This document shows, piece by piece, positions 56,251-64,000 of a stretch of DNA of 64,000 bases. The DNA is taken from assembly GCF_012932915.1 (NCBI RefSeq), contig NZ_VCQU01000001.1:744001-808000 (forward strand), in the 5' to 3' direction. The notes under the pieces were generated by a model, which saw nothing but the letters and a program-made list of their open reading frames with translations, was not told the origin of the DNA and did not search any database. Positions within the stretch are counted from its first letter, which is position 1, and each line of letters starts with the position of its first letter. The DNA is from Antrihabitans stalactiti. Lineage in GTDB: Bacteria > Actinomycetota > Actinomycetes > Mycobacteriales > Mycobacteriaceae. The position numbers were made by a program, and so were the translations under genes.

Positions 56251-56292
56251 GAGTGTCTTTCGCAGCGGGCGAACCCGCTGCGAAAGACACTC
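56251..56292. terminator. Perfect 19-bp hairpin after infB
   Basis: Arms 56251-56269 and 56274-56292 (outer GAGTGTCTTTCGC) pair without mismatch around a 4-nt loop, 6 bp past the infB stop on the minus strand. No U-tract. It may attenuate rather than stop transcription into DUF503-rbfA. Confidence 0.6.
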
Positions 56293-56298
56293 CACGAC

Positions 56299-59244
56299 CT
56301 AGTCTCTAGCCTTCTCGCGCAGCTCGTACGCCTCGATGACGTCGCCTTCCTTGATGTCGTTGTACGTCAAGGTCAGACCACACTCGAAGCCTTCGCGCAC
56401 CTCGGTGACGTCGTCCTTCTCCCGCTTCAGCGAGGAGATGGTGACGGTCTCCGCGACAACCATGTTGTCGCGCAGCAGCCGCGCCTTCGCGTTGCGACGA
56501 ATCGATCCCGACGTGACCATGCAACCGGCGATGGTGCCGACCTTCGACGACCGGAACAACGCCCGGATCTCTGCGCGGCCGAGCTCGATCTCCTCGTACA
56601 CCGGCTTGAGCATGCCCTTGAGGGCCTTCTCGATCTCGTCGATGGCCTGGTAGATCACCGAGTAGTACCGGATGTCGACGCCCTCACGGTTGGCAAGCTC
56701 AGTCGCCTTGCCCTCCGCGCGAACGTTGAAGCCGATGATGATCGCGTTGGACGCCGACGCCAGGTTCACGTTGGTCTCGGTGACGCCACCGACGCCACGG
56801 TCGATGACACGCAACTCGACCTCGTCGTCGATCTCGATCCCGAGCAACGCTTCTTCCAGCGCCTCGACCGTTCCGGAGTTGTCGCCCTTCAGGATCAGGT
56901 TCAGCTGCGAAGTTTCCTTCAGTGCCGAATCCAGATCTTCCAGGCTGATCCGCTTACGACTGCGGGCCTGCATCGCGTTGCGCTTACGCGCATTGCGACG
57001 GTCCGCGATCTGGCGGGCGATCCGGTCTTCGTCGACAACGAGCAGGTTGTCACCAGCGCCGGGCACCGACGTGAAGCCGATGACCTGGACGGGACGCGAT
57101 GGCAATGCCTCCGCGACGTCCTCGCCGTGCTCGTCGACCATGCGACGCACACGTCCGTATGCGTCACCGGCGACGATCGAGTCGCCGACCCGCAGGGTTC
57201 CGCGTGCGATGAGCACGGTGGCGACGGGGCCGCGGCCACGGTCGAGGTGCGCCTCGATGGCAACACCCTGAGCGTCCATGTCCGGGTTGGCCCGCAGGTC
57301 CAGCGAGGCATCCGCAGTCAACAGCACTGCTTCGAGCAGCGCGTCGATGTTGGTGCCCTGCTTGGCCGAGATGTCGACGAACATCGTGTCGCCGCCATAC
57401 TCCTCGGCGACCAGACCGTATTCGGTCAGCTGCTGCCGGATCTTGTCCGGGTTCGCGCCTTCCTTGTCGATCTTGTTCACCGCGACCACGATCGGCACGT
57501 CGGCCGCCTGGGCGTGGTTGATCGCTTCCACCGTCTGCGGCATGACGCCGTCGTCGGCTGCGACAACCAGGATCGCGAGGTCGGTGGCCTTCGCACCACG
57601 AGCACGCATGGCCGTGAAGGCCTCGTGACCAGGGGTGTCGATGAAGGTGACGAGACGCTCGTTGCCTTCCAGCTCCGTGAGGACCTGGTATGCACCGATG
57701 TGCTGCGTGATACCGCCGGCCTCGCCCTCGCGGACGTTGGCCTTACGGATCGAGTCGAGCAGTCGAGTTTTACCGTGGTCGACGTGGCCCATGACGGTCA
57801 CAACCGGCGGACGGATTTCGAGATCCGACTCGTCGCCCTCGTCCTCGCCGTAGGTGAGGTCGAAGCCTTCGAGCAGCTCGCGATCCTCGTCCTCCGGGCT
57901 GACGACCTGCACGACGTAGTTCATCTCGCTGCCGAGCAGTTCCAGCGTCTCGTCGCCTACCGACTGAGTTGCCGTGACCATCTCACCGAGGTTGAACAAC
58001 GCCTGGACCAGCGCAGCCGGGTTCGCATCGATCTTGTCTGCGAAATCGACGAGCGATGCGCCGCGAGCGAGCCTGATGGTCTCGCCGTTGCCGCGCGGCA
58101 GCCGAACGCCACCGACGGCGGGCGCCTGCATGTTCTCGTACTCGGCGCGTTTCGCCCGCTTCGACTTACGGCCACGACGAGGCGCGCCACCGGGACGACC
58201 GAACGCGCCGGCCGCTCCACCACGGGCGCCGGGACGACCGCCGCCACCGCCGCCGCCACCTGGGCGACCGCGGAAACCACCGGGAGCCGGGGCACCCGAA
58301 GCGGGTGCACCGGGAGCGCCACCGCCACCACCGGCACCGCCGCGGTAACCACCGCCACCGCCACCGGGACCGCTGGGACGACCCGGTGCGCCACCGGGAC
58401 GACCGCCGGGCCTACCGGCACCGGGTGCGGGCCGAGCTGAACGAGTAGGCATCGCGCCTGGATTCGGGCGCGGCGGCATCGAGCCGGGGCTCGGCCGCGG
58501 ACCGCCCTGACCTGCGGGCGGACGGCTGGAACCGGGTGCCGGACGAGGACCGCCCTGACCTGGTGCCGGACGCGGGCCGCCCTGGCCTGGTGCCGGACGC
58601 GGACCGCTCTGACCCGGTGCCGGACGACCAGTCGCGGCCGGGCGAGGAGCACCCGGTGCCGGACGTGGAACCGGACGCTCGGTCGGCGCGGACGAGTACG
58701 GGTTGTTGCCGACGCGCGGTGCCTTCGGACCGGGCTTCGGTCCACCCGGACCGGCCGGTGCCGCAGGAGCGGCAGGTGCCGCGGCCGCGGGAGCCGCTGG
58801 CGCTGCCGGTGCAGCAGGGGTCGGCCTGGCCGGCGCGGGCTTGGCACTTGTCGCCGGGGCCTCGAACTTCGGGGGCGCCGGGGCGGGTGCGGCAGGCGTC
58901 GGGTCGACGGGTGCCTTGGCTACTGGTGCTGCGGGTGCCGCAGGGGCCGCTGCTGCAGGAGCAGGGGCAGCCGCTGGCTTCGGGGCAGCAGCGGGCTTGG
59001 GACCCGGACGCGGACCGCCGGGCTTGGCACCCGACGAAGCGGGTGCTGCCTTTGCGGGCGCGCCACCGTTTGCGGGTGCTTTGGGGGCTGCGAAAGATTC
59101 ACGAACCCGTCGCGCGACAGGTGCTTCGACCGTCGACGACGCTGATTTAACGAACTCGCCTTGCTCCTTGAGCTTTGCGAGTAGTTCCTTGCTTGTGACA
59201 CCGAGCTCTTTTGCCAACTCGTGCACGCGGGCCTTGCCTGCCAC
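56299..59244 (-). CDS. infB: Translation initiation factor IF-2
   Basis: 981 residues. A short IF2_N helix bundle ([23 protein letters not shown]) is followed by a very long Pro/Ala/Gly/Arg-rich region (about 45-380) with 9-residue repeats of RPAPGQGGP type. The G domain follows: [24 protein letters not shown]; then domains II-IV ending [11 protein letters not shown]. It loads fMet-tRNA on the 30S subunit. GTG 59244 is chosen because GAGGAGA lies 3-4 nt upstream; a GTG 13 codons earlier has no such site. Confidence 0.95.
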   Translation of the reverse strand: MAGKARVHELAKELGVTSKELLAKLKEQGEFVKSASSTVEAPVARRVRESFAAPKAPANGGAPAKAAPASSGAKPGGPRPGPKPAAAPKPAAAPAPAAAAPAAPAAPVAKAPVDPTPAAPAPAPPKFEAPATSAKPAPARPTPAAPAAPAAPAAAAPAAPAAPAGPGGPKPGPKAPRVGNNPYSSAPTERPVPRPAPGAPRPAATGRPAPGQSGPRPAPGQGGPRPAPGQGGPRPAPGSSRPPAGQGGPRPSPGSMPPRPNPGAMPTRSARPAPGAGRPGGRPGGAPGRPSGPGGGGGGYRGGAGGGGGAPGAPASGAPAPGGFRGRPGGGGGGGGRPGARGGAAGAFGRPGGAPRRGRKSKRAKRAEYENMQAPAVGGVRLPRGNGETIRLARGASLVDFADKIDANPAALVQALFNLGEMVTATQSVGDETLELLGSEMNYVVQVVSPEDEDRELLEGFDLTYGEDEGDESDLEIRPPVVTVMGHVDHGKTRLLDSIRKANVREGEAGGITQHIGAYQVLTELEGNERLVTFIDTPGHEAFTAMRARGAKATDLAILVVAADDGVMPQTVEAINHAQAADVPIVVAVNKIDKEGANPDKIRQQLTEYGLVAEEYGGDTMFVDISAKQGTNIDALLEAVLLTADASLDLRANPDMDAQGVAIEAHLDRGRGPVATVLIARGTLRVGDSIVAGDAYGRVRRMVDEHGEDVAEALPSRPVQVIGFTSVPGAGDNLLVVDEDRIARQIADRRNARKRNAMQARSRKRISLEDLDSALKETSQLNLILKGDNSGTVEALEEALLGIEIDDEVELRVIDRGVGGVTETNVNLASASNAIIIGFNVRAEGKATELANREGVDIRYYSVIYQAIDEIEKALKGMLKPVYEEIELGRAEIRALFRSSKVGTIAGCMVTSGSIRRNAKARLLRDNMVVAETVTISSLKREKDDVTEVREGFECGLTLTYNDIKEGDVIEAYELREKARD
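58535..58624. repeat. 27-bp tandem repeat in the infB low-complexity region
   Basis: Units begin at 58535, 58562, 58589 and (partial) 58616, each starting GGTGCCGGACG on the plus strand and encoding nine residues on the minus strand. Copy-number change would keep the reading frame. Confidence 0.75.
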
Positions 59245-59348
59245 TGCTCTCCTCACTGAGAGGTCGAGCGTGGTTGTCCCCACTAGGGGGCCCGCACGAC
59301 CTCGGGTTATCTCCGACGGACGTTCATCGTTGGTGCTTCACGTTGTGC

Positions 59349-59699
59349 TCATGAGTGCTCGTGCCTGTTCTTCTCGAGGTACTCGTTCTCTGTGCGGTCC
59401 GGCTCGATCAGCCGTACCACCGCAGAGATGTCCAGAAATCCGGACACTCTCAGTGCTCTGCCGAACGCTCGACGCTTCTCCGCAATGGCTAGACAGCTCG
59501 ACACGGGATGCAACCAAGCACCCCTACCGGGAAGTCTTCGCCGCGGGTCGGGCAGAAGCTCGTAGCCTTCGGCTTCGCGCTCCCTTGCGACGACCCTGAG
59601 CAGATCGGCGGCCAGCCCTCGCTCCCGGCATCCCACACACGTCCGAACCGGAATACCGGATGGGGAGCGCGCAGAAATTGGAGGCTCGTGCTGAACCAT
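59349..59699 (-). CDS. YlxR/DUF448 RNA-binding protein
   Basis: 116 residues. The DUF448 signature PVRTCVGCRERGLAADLLRVV is followed by DPRRRLPGRGAWLHP (GRGAYxH-like) and CLAIAEKRRAFGRALR. The basic surface is thought to bind RNA or nucleoid DNA. It lies between nusA and infB as usual. ATG 59699 is the probable start; TAGAGT 5 nt upstream may be a weak internal promoter. The tail is charged and variable. Confidence 0.9.
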   Translation of the reverse strand: MVQHEPPISARSPSGIPVRTCVGCRERGLAADLLRVVAREREAEGYELLPDPRRRLPGRGAWLHPVSSCLAIAEKRRAFGRALRVSGFLDISAVVRLIEPDRTENEYLEKNRHEHS

Positions 59700-59742
59700 C
59701 GTCCACTCTACCGCTGTTGTACCCAAAGTCCCTACCGCGGCC

Positions 59743-60771
59743 CTAGGCGCGGTTCGCCCCGGGTCCGACCGTTCGCTCGGGAGCCGGTGCCGCGTCGCTT
59801 CGGATATCGATACGCCATCCGGTCAGCCGCGCGGCAAGCCGAGCGTTCTGACCTTCTTTGCCGATTGCCAGGGAAAGCTGGAAGTCGGGAACGACTACGC
59901 GCGCTGCGCGGGCTTCGGCATCGACGACCGTGACCGATACAACTTTCGAAGGCGACAGGGCATTCCCGACGAACTTCGCCGGGTCCGGGTCGTAGTCGAT
60001 GATGTCGATCTTCTCACCGGCCAATTCGCTCATCACGTTGCGCACCCGCTGGCCCATCGGACCGATACAGGCGCCCTTGGCATTGAGCCCGGCGACGTTC
60101 GACTTCACGGCGATCTTGCTGCGGTGGCCCGACTCGCGAGCGACCGCGACGATCTCGACCGATCCGTCGGCGATCTCCGGAACCTCCAGGGCGAACAACT
60201 TGCGGACCAAGTTGGGGTGCGTGCGCGAGAGCGTGATCTGCGGTCCGCGCTGACCGCGCGAGACACCGACGACGTAGCACTTGATGCGCTCACCGTGCTC
60301 GTAGTTCTCGCCCGGCACTTGCTCGGCCGGCGGAATCAGTCCGTCGGCTCCGTTGGCCTCGCTCCCGATCCGCACCACGACGGTGCCACGCGCATTGGCC
60401 CGCGTGTCCCGCTGAATCACGCCGCCGACAATCTCACCCTCGTGCGTCGAGAACTCACCGAAAGTCTTTTCGTGCTCGGCGTCGCGCAGGCGCTGCAGGA
60501 TCACCTGCCGTGCCGTCGTCGCGGCGATACGACCGAAGCCCTCGGGGGTGTCGTCCCACTCGGAGATCACGTTTCCGTCCGCGTCGGTCTCGGTGGCCAT
60601 CACGCGAACCACGCCCGTCTTGCGGTTGACGTCGATTCGCGCGTTCGGCTGATGACCGTCGGTGTGCCGATAGGCGGTGAGCAGCGCCGACTGGATCGTC
60701 GCGATCACCGTCTCGATCGTGATCCCCTTCTCGGCTTCGATAGCGCGCAGCGCCGCAATGTCGATATTCAT
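59743..60771 (-). CDS. nusA: Transcription termination/antitermination factor NusA
   Basis: 342 residues, the short actinobacterial form without C-terminal AR repeats. N-terminal RNA polymerase-binding domain ([16 protein letters not shown]...), an S1 domain ([25 protein letters not shown]) and two KH domains ([53 protein letters not shown]). It modulates pausing and rRNA antitermination. ATG 60771 overlaps the rimP TGA, so rimP-nusA are coupled. Confidence 0.96.
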   Translation of the reverse strand: MNIDIAALRAIEAEKGITIETVIATIQSALLTAYRHTDGHQPNARIDVNRKTGVVRVMATETDADGNVISEWDDTPEGFGRIAATTARQVILQRLRDAEHEKTFGEFSTHEGEIVGGVIQRDTRANARGTVVVRIGSEANGADGLIPPAEQVPGENYEHGERIKCYVVGVSRGQRGPQITLSRTHPNLVRKLFALEVPEIADGSVEIVAVARESGHRSKIAVKSNVAGLNAKGACIGPMGQRVRNVMSELAGEKIDIIDYDPDPAKFVGNALSPSKVVSVTVVDAEARAARVVVPDFQLSLAIGKEGQNARLAARLTGWRIDIRSDAAPAPERTVGPGANRA

Positions 60772-61322
60772 TTGTCTGCTTCCTCTAAATCGATCGATAC
60801 GGGACCGGCAGGCGCCGGAGTGCCCGGAGCAAGGCCGGTGAGCTCGAGCTCCCGTGGGCTCGGCCGCGAGAACTCGACAAGCACGACAGCCTTCACGATG
60901 TCGGCGAGCGCCACGGTCCGTACGGACGGCTCGCGCTTTCCTGCGACGACGATCACGACCGATCCGGCGCTGAGTTCGCCGATGCGGCCCTCGATCTCTT
61001 CGGCTTCCGTCGAGATCGCCACCTTGCGACCGCGCGCCCGGCGCCAGTGGCGTTCGGCCGTGAGTGGTCGGTCGACTCCCCGGGTCGTGACCTCCAAGGT
61101 GTACGGGGTCTCGCCGAAGTCTTCGCCGTCGAGAATCTCGGAGAGCTCGCGACTGAGATCGGCGACGTCGTCGAGGCTGATGCCGCCGTCGCCGTCCACG
61201 ACCACCCGAATGACCGAGTGCTTACCCGCGGGGACTATCGCGAGGTCTTCTAGATCCAAGCCGCGCCGGGTAACGGGCTCTGCGACGAGCTCGGTAACCC
61301 TCTCCGTGGACGGAATCGGCAT
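60768..61322 (-). CDS. rimP: Ribosome maturation factor RimP
   Basis: 184 residues. N-terminal KH-like alpha/beta domain ([29 protein letters not shown]), the family motif [14 protein letters not shown] (xLEVSSPGxDRPL-like), and an SH3-like C-terminal domain. It assists 30S assembly. ATG 61322 is chosen because GGGAG lies 9 nt upstream; the frame before it is not conserved. First gene of the nusA-infB operon, divergent from the lipoprotein gene. Confidence 0.93.
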   Translation of the reverse strand: MPIPSTERVTELVAEPVTRRGLDLEDLAIVPAGKHSVIRVVVDGDGGISLDDVADLSRELSEILDGEDFGETPYTLEVTTRGVDRPLTAERHWRRARGRKVAISTEAEEIEGRIGELSAGSVVIVVAGKREPSVRTVALADIVKAVVLVEFSRPSPRELELTGLAPGTPAPAGPVSIDLEEADK

Positions 61323-61494
61323 TGGTCTTCGCTCCCGGTTCAATTGTCTCGTGTTGCTGGATCTGGACCTGTGTTCTGGCATTTTGCATGGGCAACCCAG
61401 CCATCAGCTGGGATAACAAGCGTAACGCGCAATTGGACGGCTCGGTGCCGAGCCGCTGTGCGCAATCTCCCCAACTGGCTGGCACGATGTAGGC

Positions 61495-62016
61495 GTGCCC
61501 ACTCCGACGACGACAATACTGCTCTCGCGCCGGTCGACGCTCCGGCTGGCCGGCTACGGCGCGGTCGGCGTCGTCGCGGTCACGGCATTGTCGGCGTGCG
61601 CACCCGACGACGGAGCGGACGGACCGGCCAAGATCGATCCGCTTATCGCGCAAGCTGATCGGGCACGGACCGACGCGGCTGCCGCGACTGCGGCCGTGGC
61701 AACGATCCCCGATCGGGCACCTGCACTGGGGTTGATCGCCTCCGAGCGAACCGAACACGCGAAAGCCCTCGATACCGAGATCGCAAGGGCCATAGGGGTT
61801 TATTCCGACGGTTCGCCGCCGAGTGCTGCCGCCACAGCGAGCTCGTCGACGACCGAGACGGTCTCACCGCCGACCCTGGAGCAGTTGCGGACGCGCATCG
61901 CTGATTCCCAACGCGGTTCCGCTGCGCTGGCGACCACCGAATCCGATTACCGCGCTGGCTTGTTGGGTTCGATCAGCGCCGCATGTGGCGTGCACGTGGA
62001 AGTTCTGTTGCGATGA
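61495..62016 (+). CDS. Lipoprotein paired with a ferritin-like protein (Rv2843-like)
   Basis: 173 residues. An Arg-containing n-region (SRRSTLRLAG, Tat-like twin Arg), a hydrophobic core and the lipobox LSAC (about residues 32-35) indicate a membrane-anchored exported lipoprotein. The mature part is a helical Ala-rich bundle (IDPLIAQADRARTDAAAATAAV, SERTEHAKALDTEI) resembling a half ferritin-like fold. GTG 61495 has CACGAT 6 nt upstream. Its stop overlaps the next start. Function unknown; the pair also lies beyond rimP in mycobacteria (Rv2843-Rv2844). Confidence 0.8.
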   Translation: MPTPTTTILLSRRSTLRLAGYGAVGVVAVTALSACAPDDGADGPAKIDPLIAQADRARTDAAAATAAVATIPDRAPALGLIASERTEHAKALDTEIARAIGVYSDGSPPSAAATASSSTTETVSPPTLEQLRTRIADSQRGSAALATTESDYRAGLLGSISAACGVHVEVLLR

Positions 62017-62447
62017 GCCTCGGTACCGAACAACAGGCCCTCGTCGACGCCCTGGCTGCCGAGTACGCCGCCGTGTATGCCTACGGCGTGATCGCTGCGT
62101 TCTCGAATCCCCAGCGCGCACAACTGATTGCGACTGCCGCGGCCGCCCATCGTGCTCGACGTAATTCGACCATCGACGCCTTGGTGGCCGCAGACGTGGA
62201 CGCGCCCCCGGCCGCGCCCGCCTATGCCCCGCCGTTCCCGGTGAACGATCCTATTCCCGCCGCACAGTTCGCGATCGCGGTAGAAAACGATTGCGCGGTC
62301 GCGTGGCGGTCGCTGATCGAACGGGCCCAGTCCGAGGCCACACGCAAAACCGGCATCGACGCCCTGACCGAAACGTCTGTGCGCCTGGCGAACTGGAAAC
62401 AGATATTGGGAACGACACCGTCGACGGTGCCGTTCCCGGGTTCCTGA
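62013..62447 (+). CDS. DUF4439 ferritin-like domain protein (Rv2844-like)
   Basis: 144 residues. A four-helix ferritin-like domain: QQALVDALAAEYAAVYAYGVI (helix 1 with Glu), AAAAHRARRNSTIDAL (helix 2 with His/Arg), FAIAVENDCAVAWRSLIE and TETSVRLANWKQILG. The Glu/His positions could bind a metal, but a complete di-iron site is not evident. No signal peptide. ATG 62013 overlaps the lipoprotein TGA, so the soluble and anchored proteins are made together and may interact only after export or across the membrane. Confidence 0.82.
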   Translation: MSLGTEQQALVDALAAEYAAVYAYGVIAAFSNPQRAQLIATAAAAHRARRNSTIDALVAADVDAPPAAPAYAPPFPVNDPIPAAQFAIAVENDCAVAWRSLIERAQSEATRKTGIDALTETSVRLANWKQILGTTPSTVPFPGS

Positions 62448-62452
62448 ACACC

Positions 62453-62494
62453 CGTGCGCGAGTCTCACCCCGCCAGGGGTGAAACTCGCGCACG
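62453..62494. terminator. GTGCGCGAGT-family hairpin, copy 3
   Basis: 19-bp arms (62453-62471, 62476-62494) with one mismatch and a 4-nt loop, between convergent stops of the DUF4439 and MFS genes. Its outer stem CGTGCGCGAGTCT matches the copy at 11749. Confidence 0.6.
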
Positions 62495-62502
62495 GTTCGG
62501 GG

Positions 62503-63936
62503 TTACTTCTTCGGCATCCGCGCCGCGGCGATTGCGGCAATTCCGACCGCACCCATCCCGACCAGCAGCGCCGGGCGGAGCGCGTCGGCGTAGCCGCCGG
62601 GTGCGAGGGTGCCGTCGAAGCCGAGGAAGACCGCGGTCAACAACGCGATTCCGACTGCGATGCCGATCTCACGGATGGTCGAGTTCGCAGAGCTGGCCGT
62701 TGCGTGGTCCACGTCGGCCATGTCGGCGAGAACCGCAGTGGCACTTGGGGCGAAGGTCAAGCCCATGCCCACACCTGCCATGACGAACGCGGGAACGGTG
62801 TCGAGGTAGTGGACGCCGGGCACGACGATCAGGGCCATCCAGCCGAGCGAAAGCGTTTGCAGCACAAGACCTGCGAGTAGCAGCGGACGAACGCCGAGAC
62901 GTGGTAGGAGCATTCCGGCAATCGGAGCGACGATCATCGGCGCCGCGGTCCAGGGCAGCGTACGAATGCCGGCTTCCAAAGGCGTGTAGCCCATTTCGAT
63001 CTGCATGAACTGCGAAAGCAGGAAGACCGCGCCGAACATTCCGAGCGAGAAGCCGAAGCCGACGATGTTGGCGATGGAGAAGCTTCGCGAACGGAAGAGC
63101 CGCAGCGGGAGAACCGGGAACTCGACGCGCAGTTCACGAGCAACGAAGACCGCGAGCAACACAGCTCCTGCCGCCAGCGATCCGAGGACCGACAGCGAGG
63201 TCCAACCGTCGTCGTTGCCGTGCACGATGCCCCAGACTGCGGAGAAGATCGCAGCGCCCGCGAGCAGGGTACCGATGACGTCGAGCGGCTTGGGCTGCCC
63301 GACCGACTCACGAAGTGCGAACAGCACCAACGGGATTGCAGCCAAGGCGACGGGCACGTTCAGCCAGAAGATCGCCTGCCAGGAGACGCCGTCGACGACC
63401 GCGCCGCCGACCACCGGACCGAGCGCGACGCCGAGGCCGGACACGCCACCCCAGACGCCGATGGCCAACGCGCGCTTCGACGCAGGGACCGCTCCGGCGA
63501 GCAGAGCGAGGGAGAGCGGCATGATGCCCGCGGCGCCGACACCTTGAATGGCCCTGGCAGCGATCAGCATCCCTGGCGTGGTCGACAGTGCGGAGGCGGC
63601 GGACGCGAGAGTGAAGAGCGTGATCCCGCCGATGAACACCCGTCGGCGACCGAGTCGGTCACCGAGGGTGGCGGCGGTGAGCATCAAGGTTGCGAACGCG
63701 AGTGTGTAGGCGTTGACGAACCACTGCAGCTGGCCGACGGAGGCGTTCAGGTCGGCACGAATGACCGGCAGTGCGCTGGTCATCACGAGATTGTCGAGAG
63801 TCGCCATGAACATCGGCAACGACGCCGCAATCATGGCTAGCCAGATAGGGACGGTCCGCGAGTGGCGCTGCTCGGATGCAGTTACAGGCGCCGCAACGAC
63901 GGCGGGAAGTTCGGGTGGATCGGCAACGATGGTCAT
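62503..63936 (-). CDS. MFS transporter, DHA2 (EmrB/QacA) drug:H+ antiporter type
   Basis: 477 residues, fourteen predicted helices. DHA2 features: MFMATLDNLVMTSALPVI in helix 1 (LDxTIVNVALP-like, Asp retained), motif A GDRLGRRRVFIGG, and motif C-like SGLGVALGPVVGGAVV. It exports hydrophobic or cationic compounds. ATG 63936 has AAGGAGC upstream; the upstream frame is not conserved. The promoter region holds a dyad at 63963-63987, suggesting control by a TetR-type repressor, perhaps encoded just beyond the window. Confidence 0.88.
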   Translation of the reverse strand: MTIVADPPELPAVVAAPVTASEQRHSRTVPIWLAMIAASLPMFMATLDNLVMTSALPVIRADLNASVGQLQWFVNAYTLAFATLMLTAATLGDRLGRRRVFIGGITLFTLASAASALSTTPGMLIAARAIQGVGAAGIMPLSLALLAGAVPASKRALAIGVWGGVSGLGVALGPVVGGAVVDGVSWQAIFWLNVPVALAAIPLVLFALRESVGQPKPLDVIGTLLAGAAIFSAVWGIVHGNDDGWTSLSVLGSLAAGAVLLAVFVARELRVEFPVLPLRLFRSRSFSIANIVGFGFSLGMFGAVFLLSQFMQIEMGYTPLEAGIRTLPWTAAPMIVAPIAGMLLPRLGVRPLLLAGLVLQTLSLGWMALIVVPGVHYLDTVPAFVMAGVGMGLTFAPSATAVLADMADVDHATASSANSTIREIGIAVGIALLTAVFLGFDGTLAPGGYADALRPALLVGMGAVGIAAIAAARMPKK

Positions 63937-63962
63937 CGTGGCTCCTTGTAAGCATCGAATGA

Positions 63963-63987
63963 TAACTAACGCTTTCAATGTAAGTAA
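63963..63987. promoter_or_regulatory. Operator-like dyad upstream of the MFS gene
   Basis: Outer arms TAACTAAC (63963-63970) and GTAAGTAA (63980-63987) match at 6 of 8 positions; the inner CTTTCAATGTAAG (63972-63984) is palindromic apart from one pair and the centre base. AT-rich compared with the surroundings and 27 bp before the start. Confidence 0.45.
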
Positions 63988-64000
63988 TCGACTGATAACA

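Noticed and set aside
56197-58440. 747-codon open frame antisense to infB
   Set aside because: Same third-position GC effect; includes an implausible Thr/Ala/Gly repeat derived from the IF-2 Pro/Ala/Gly arm.

Overview
The window is chromosomal DNA of a high-GC actinobacterium of the order Mycobacteriales (Corynebacteriales). The gene order repeatedly matches the Mycobacterium tuberculosis chromosome from about Rv2732c to Rv2844: miaB, recX-recA-DUF3046, the clgR/pspA locus, pgsA-cinA, argA, ftsK, RNase J, dapA, dapB, an M16 peptidase, pnp, rpsO, ribF, mntR, truB-pptT, rbfA-infB-ylxR-nusA-rimP and the DUF4439 pair. RecA has no intein. Genus cannot be fixed from the sequence alone; a Nocardia/Rhodococcus-like relative is plausible. 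No rRNA, tRNA, CRISPR array, insertion sequence or prophage was seen.

Layout. 1-4.2 kb: DUF349 protein (cut by the window edge), MaoC hydratase, small unknown proteins and miaB. 4.4-7.6 kb: glutamate-type ABC importer gluABCD. 7.7-11.7 kb: recX, recA with LexA-type and PafBC-type sites, an ion-channel-like protein, DUF3046 and a glycosyltransferase. 12.1-16.3 kb: an accessory block of five genes in two divergent, translationally coupled units (flavin monooxygenase-TetR-hydrolase and SDR-F420-type reductase) around a perfect 12-bp palindrome. 16.3-19.7 kb: Psp envelope-stress locus (pspM, pspA, clgR), cinA and pgsA. 19.8-30.7 kb: argA, YciI, DUF1906 protein, TerC, FtsK, TauE/SafE-type permease, RNase J, dapA, a ribbon-helix-helix-like protein with its own palindromic operator and a secreted peptidase. 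30.7-36.6 kb: AlkX/YcaQ-type glycosylase, a two-component system with an additional kinase-like protein lacking catalytic motifs, and a hydrolase. 36.6-43.3 kb: dapB, M16 peptidase, PNPase, S15 and RibF. 43.4-50.6 kb: mntH, a secreted GH1 protein, mntR and metabolic genes. 50.6-61.3 kb: the minus-strand rimP-nusA-ylxR-infB // DUF503-rbfA-nrnA-MATE-phosphoesterase-pptT-truB series. 61.5-64 kb: DUF4439 lipoprotein and ferritin-like pair, and an MFS exporter.

Regulatory architecture is the most informative non-coding layer. At least eleven genes have a TANNNT hexamer exactly 7 nt before the start codon and no ribosome-binding site, the signature of leaderless transcripts. About a dozen intergenic hairpins without U-tracts lie after stop codons; three share one GTGCGCGAGT-type stem and a fourth is related. 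Palindromes sit on the promoters of the FMO/SDR pair, mntH, the RHH-like gene, pspA and the MFS gene. The block most likely to hold an undescribed system is the 12.1-16.3 kb cluster, whose enzymes could form an alcohol-ketone-ester-acid (Baeyer-Villiger type) route. The coupled kinase/pseudo-kinase pair at 32-34 kb is the second candidate.
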